From assembly GCA_005778045.1 (NCBI GenBank), contig SXKQ01000139.1, positions 1 to 7,886 on the forward strand: DNA of 7,886 nt, given 5' to 3'. Position numbers and translations under genes: made by a program. Below the pieces are notes generated by a model. It searched no databases and was not told the DNA's origin. It saw only the letters and a list, made by a program, of their open reading frames with translations. Shown here one piece after another: positions 5,415 through 7,886 of this stretch (position 1 is the stretch's first letter; each line of letters begins with the position of its first letter). Source of the DNA: Planctomycetia bacterium (lineage in GTDB: Bacteria; Planctomycetota; UBA1135; GCA-002686595).

Positions 5415-7331
5415 ATGAGCTTCGACCCGATAGCCGACCGGGGCAGCCGCGCACGCGTGCGCTGGATGGGTGCTCTCGCCGTGCTGGCCGCGGCGCTGCT
5501 TCCCTTCTGGAGCTCGCTGTCCCATCCATTCCACGCTTGGGATGACGACGTCAACTTCACGCTGAACGAGGGCTTCCGAGGCCTCGACGGGGAGCACCTG
5601 CGCTGGATGTGGACCAGCTTCCACGCCGGCCACTACATGCCGCTCACGTGGATGAGTTGTGCGCTCGACTTCGAGCTCGCCGGGCTCGATCCGCGCATGT
5701 TTCACGCCACAAACCTCGCGCTGCACGGCGCCTGCTCGCTGCTGCTGTTCCTCGCGCTGGACGAGCTACTCGCGCTCGCGCGGGTGACCCGCGCGCGAGC
5801 GGCGGCCGCCGCGCTGGGCGCCGCGTTCTTCGCCGCCCACCCGCTCCGCGTCGAGTCCGTCGTCTGGATCACCGAGCGTCGGGACGTCTTGTGCGGCGCG
5901 TTCCTGGCGTTGTCAGCGTGGTCGTGGCTGCGCTCGCAGCGTTCCGGCGTCCAGCGCGGTCCTTGGCTGGCTCTGTCCGTCGCGTCGTTCGCAGCCTCGC
6001 TGCTCTCGAAGGTCGCGGGCCTCGGCTTTCCGCTCGTGCTGCTGGCGCTCGATGCGTGGCCTCTGCGGCGCCACGAGCGCAGCGGCTGGCGGCCCTTGCT
6101 GATCGAGAAGCTGCCCTATGTGGCGCTCGGACTGGCGGGCGCGGCGCTGGGCATCGCGGGCCAGCGCTTCGGCACGCAAGTGCTGGCGACCCTCGATGCT
6201 CGACCGCTCGACGAACGCGTGGCGATCTCGGCTTTCGCGTTCCGCTCGTACTTGCGCCACACGCTGCTGCCAGTCGGTCTTTCCCCATTCTATGAGCTGC
6301 CGGCGCAGCTGTCCCTGCTCGATCCGCGCTACGTCGCCTCGCTCGTGTTCGTGCTCCTGTCGACCGGATTCCTGTTCCTGCGCCGTCACACGTCCAACGC
6401 GACCGCAGCCCTCTGGGGCGCCTGGTGGAGCTTCGGCGTGCTCGTCGCTCCGGTGATCGGCCTCGTTCACTCCGGCCACCAGATCGCGGCGGACCGCTAC
6501 ACCTATCTGCCCTCGTTCGCACTCGCGGGCTTCGTGGCTGCGTGCTTTGCCCGCTGGAGTACGCGCAGGGCCCTAGCGACCGGCGCGGCGGCTATCGTCG
6601 CGCTCGGCTTCGTCTCGAGATCCACGACGACACACTGGCGCGACACGCGCACGCTGTTCGAGCGCGCGATCGCCGTGGAACCAGAAAACTCCCTCGCGCA
6701 CCACAAGCTTGGAGTACTCGCCTACAAGGCCGGTGATGCGCAGAAGGCGCTGGAGCACTACGACCGTGCGATTGCGCTGCACTCGCGAGGCTCGCAGTCC
6801 GACGTACGCTACGACCGTGCGCTCGCGCGCATTGCCCTCGACCGCCAGGATGCGCTCGCCGACATCGATTGGGCGCTCGACGAGCAGCCGGGGCACGAAG
6901 GAGCCCTGCGACTGTTCACACAGGAGGCGGAAGGGCGCTTCGGGTTGATTCCGAGCGAAGTCGACTTCCGCGTGGGGCTTGCATTGACGCTGCCGGGACC
7001 GCCGCTCGTCGCCCTCGAGGTCGCCTCGCGCCGTGCGCTCGACAAGGGCGATAACGAGCTCGCCCTCCAGCACGCCGAGGAGTATGTCCGGCTCGCCCCG
7101 AGCTCACCGGTCGGATACCGCCTCGCCGGACGCTCCGCGCTGTTCCTCGGCCGCTTCGCGCGCGCCCGCGAAGCCTTCGCACGATGCTGCGAGCTCGCTC
7201 CTTCCGCCGACGCCCACTACGAGCTTGGACTCGCCCTCGACAGGCTCGGGCAGCGGGACGCCGCCCGCGCGGAGTTCCGCCGCGCTCTCGAGCTCGACCC
7301 GTCGCATCCGAGAGCCGCGGGCAAGCTCTGA
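5415..7331 (+). CDS. TMTC-like GT-C membrane protein with C-terminal TPR repeats
   Basis: This 638-residue inner-membrane protein resembles eukaryotic TMTC1-4, which O-mannosylate exported proteins using dolichol-phosphate-mannose. The first membrane segment (about 17-35) leads into an external loop with HAWDDDVNF (40-48), where GT-C enzymes carry their catalytic acid, then HYMPLTWMSCALDFELAGLDP (from 73), typical of the family. Further features are FHATNLALH (96-104), FFAAHPLRVESVVWITERRD (138-157) and ADRYTYLPS (359-367). About ten more hydrophobic segments extend to residue 402. From about 410 the protein is soluble and TPR-rich, with clear repeats around 427-457, 461-492, 566-597 and a canonical last one at 598-631. 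An in-frame ATG at 5325 is rejected because it would add 30 polar residues and overlap the divergent M2 start codon. Sugar, donor and targets are unknown. Bacterial members are usually annotated only as TPR proteins. Confidence 0.82.
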   Translation: MSFDPIADRGSRARVRWMGALAVLAAALLPFWSSLSHPFHAWDDDVNFTLNEGFRGLDGEHLRWMWTSFHAGHYMPLTWMSCALDFELAGLDPRMFHATNLALHGACSLLLFLALDELLALARVTRARAAAAALGAAFFAAHPLRVESVVWITERRDVLCGAFLALSAWSWLRSQRSGVQRGPWLALSVASFAASLLSKVAGLGFPLVLLALDAWPLRRHERSGWRPLLIEKLPYVALGLAGAALGIAGQRFGTQVLATLDARPLDERVAISAFAFRSYLRHTLLPVGLSPFYELPAQLSLLDPRYVASLVFVLLSTGFLFLRRHTSNATAALWGAWWSFGVLVAPVIGLVHSGHQIAADRYTYLPSFALAGFVAACFARWSTRRALATGAAAIVALGFVSRSTTTHWRDTRTLFERAIAVEPENSLAHHKLGVLAYKAGDAQKALEHYDRAIALHSRGSQSDVRYDRALARIALDRQDALADIDWALDEQPGHEGALRLFTQEAEGRFGLIPSEVDFRVGLALTLPGPPLVALEVASRRALDKGDNELALQHAEEYVRLAPSSPVGYRLAGRSALFLGRFARAREAFARCCELAPSADAHYELGLALDRLGQRDAARAEFRRALELDPSHPRAAGKL

Positions 7332-7344
7332 CCGTCGACCTCCG

Positions 7345-7355
7345 GAAGAATCTTC
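7345..7355. repeat. Short perfect inverted repeat in the TMTC-pilT gap
   Basis: GAAGA-A-TCTTC is a perfect 5-bp inverted repeat with a one-base centre, 14 bp after the TMTC stop. It is one of the few A/T-rich spots in the 117-bp gap before pilT (7332-7448). It could be a small operator-like palindrome, but the centre is too short for an RNA hairpin loop, so it is unlikely to be a terminator. I see no convincing promoter, terminator or small gene elsewhere in the gap. Confidence 0.2.
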
Positions 7356-7448
7356 AAGTCGCCGCATCGCCGGTACCGATGACCGACACACGAGGCCCGC
7401 GTCGCGCATCTCGCGCCGCGCCCGTCCCACCCTTCGCGAGCTCAAGAC

Positions 7449-7886
7449 ATGGCCTGGATCGACGCCCTATTCCACCGCATGGTCGAGGTGGGAGCCTCGG
7501 ACCTCCACATGACCTCCGGCCTGCGGCCGCTGTTCCGCCAGTCGGGCGAGATGACTCCGATCGACGGTGCGCCGGTGATCGGTCCCGACGAGATGCGGCA
7601 GGTGCTGTACGAGATCACGCCCGAGCGCAACCGCGCGGAGTTCGAGGAATCGAGTGACACGGACTTCGCCTACGCGGTCGAGGGGCTCGCGCGCTTCCGC
7701 GCCAACTTGTTCATGGACCGCAACGGCCCCGGCGCCGTATTCCGCCAGATCCCGAGCGAAGTGCTGACGGCCGCACAGCTCGGACTGCCGAAGGTGGCGC
7801 TCGACTTCTGCATGCTCTCGAAGGGCCTCGTGCTCGGCACGGGCCCGCCCGGCAGCGGCAAGTCGACCACGCTCGCGGCGATGATC
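7449..7886 (+). CDS. pilT: PilT-type type IV pilus retraction ATPase, N-terminal part
   Basis: The first 146 codons of a hexameric ATPase that pulls back type IV pili for twitching motility, surface sensing and DNA uptake; the gene runs off the right edge. The N-terminal PAS-like domain has the family's opening pattern: MVEVGASDLHMTSGLRPLFR (11-30), GEMTPIDG (33-40), DTDFAYAVEGLARFRANLF (70-88) and AVFRQIPSEV (96-105). The ATPase core begins with KGLVLGTGPPGSGKSTTLAA (125-144), which is the Walker A. Its sequence is GPPGSGKST where PilT normally has GPTGSGKST, and Gly130 replaces the usual Val before it. The later Asp box, Walker B and His box lie outside the window. The ATG at 7449 matches the family's N-terminus, though no Shine-Dalgarno is visible. 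The paralogue PilU cannot be fully excluded without the C-terminus. The TMTC gene is 117 bp upstream on the same strand. Confidence 0.9.
   Translation, partial: MAWIDALFHRMVEVGASDLHMTSGLRPLFRQSGEMTPIDGAPVIGPDEMRQVLYEITPERNRAEFEESSDTDFAYAVEGLARFRANLFMDRNGPGAVFRQIPSEVLTAAQLGLPKVALDFCMLSKGLVLGTGPPGSGKSTTLAAMI

Noticed and set aside
4547..5545. Long plus-strand frame opposite the M2 peptidase (332 codons), and a similar one at 3311-4378
   Set aside because: Both are antisense shadows: their compositions are biased to Arg, Leu and Ala and they lie over a conserved zinc peptidase, with no start signals.
7184..7657. Plus-strand frame bridging the TMTC end and the pilT start, as a possible separate gene
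   Set aside because: It overlaps both genes out of frame and its translation is Arg/Pro-rich with no recognisable domain.
1..7886. CRISPR array, tRNA, insertion sequence, phage genes or defence system
   Set aside because: No regularly spaced repeats, cloverleaf sequences, transposase or integrase motifs, or terminal inverted repeats were found. Base composition looks uniform by eye across the window.

Overview
The window is strongly GC-rich and almost fully coding. It holds six genes whose function can be read, a fragment of an unrecognised gene at the left edge, and no sign of phage, transposon, tRNA, rRNA or CRISPR sequence. Two proteins carry lipoprotein-type signal peptides and the right edge encodes a type IV pilus retraction ATPase, so the source is a Gram-negative-type bacterium with an outer surface to decorate. 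A bacterial TMTC-like membrane glycosyltransferase, an ACE-like M2 peptidase and weak Shine-Dalgarno usage would suit Planctomycetota, Myxococcota or a related high-GC lineage, but the sequence alone does not settle the phylum.

Layout, left to right: the C-terminal part of an unrecognised protein (+, 2-490); an RluA-family pseudouridine synthase (-, 506-1204), tail to tail with it; a carboxypeptidase Q-like M28 zinc peptidase (+, 1244-2725), divergent from the synthase across only 39 bp; a GT2 dolichol-phosphate-mannose-synthase-like glycosyltransferase (-, 2722-3468) whose stop codon overlaps the M28 stop in a shared CTAG; an M2 (angiotensin-converting-enzyme family) lipoprotein peptidase (-, 3533-5326), upstream of the GT2 gene on the same strand; a TMTC-like polytopic membrane protein with C-terminal TPR repeats (+, 5415-7331), divergent from the M2 gene; and the N-terminal 146 codons of pilT (+, 7449 to the right edge).

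How the genes may work together (inference): the M2 enzyme would release C-terminal dipeptides from oligopeptides outside the cytoplasm, and the M28 enzyme belongs to a family that splits dipeptides, so the two lipoproteins could form a peptide-scavenging pair. The GT2 enzyme resembles synthases that make polyprenyl-phosphate-sugar, the donor class used by GT-C enzymes such as the TMTC protein, so these two could form a donor-plus-transferase pair for extracytoplasmic protein O-glycosylation. The gene order does not prove either link.

The main unusual points are an Arg-to-Asp change at the equivalent of the ACE chloride-binding Arg522, a GPPGSGKS Walker A in PilT, a His-Pro-Asp in place of the GT2 DxD, a compact pair of divergent -10-like elements at 1226-1235, and repeated -10-like hexamers 6-8 nt before start codons that suggest leaderless transcripts. 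No wholly new system is demonstrated.
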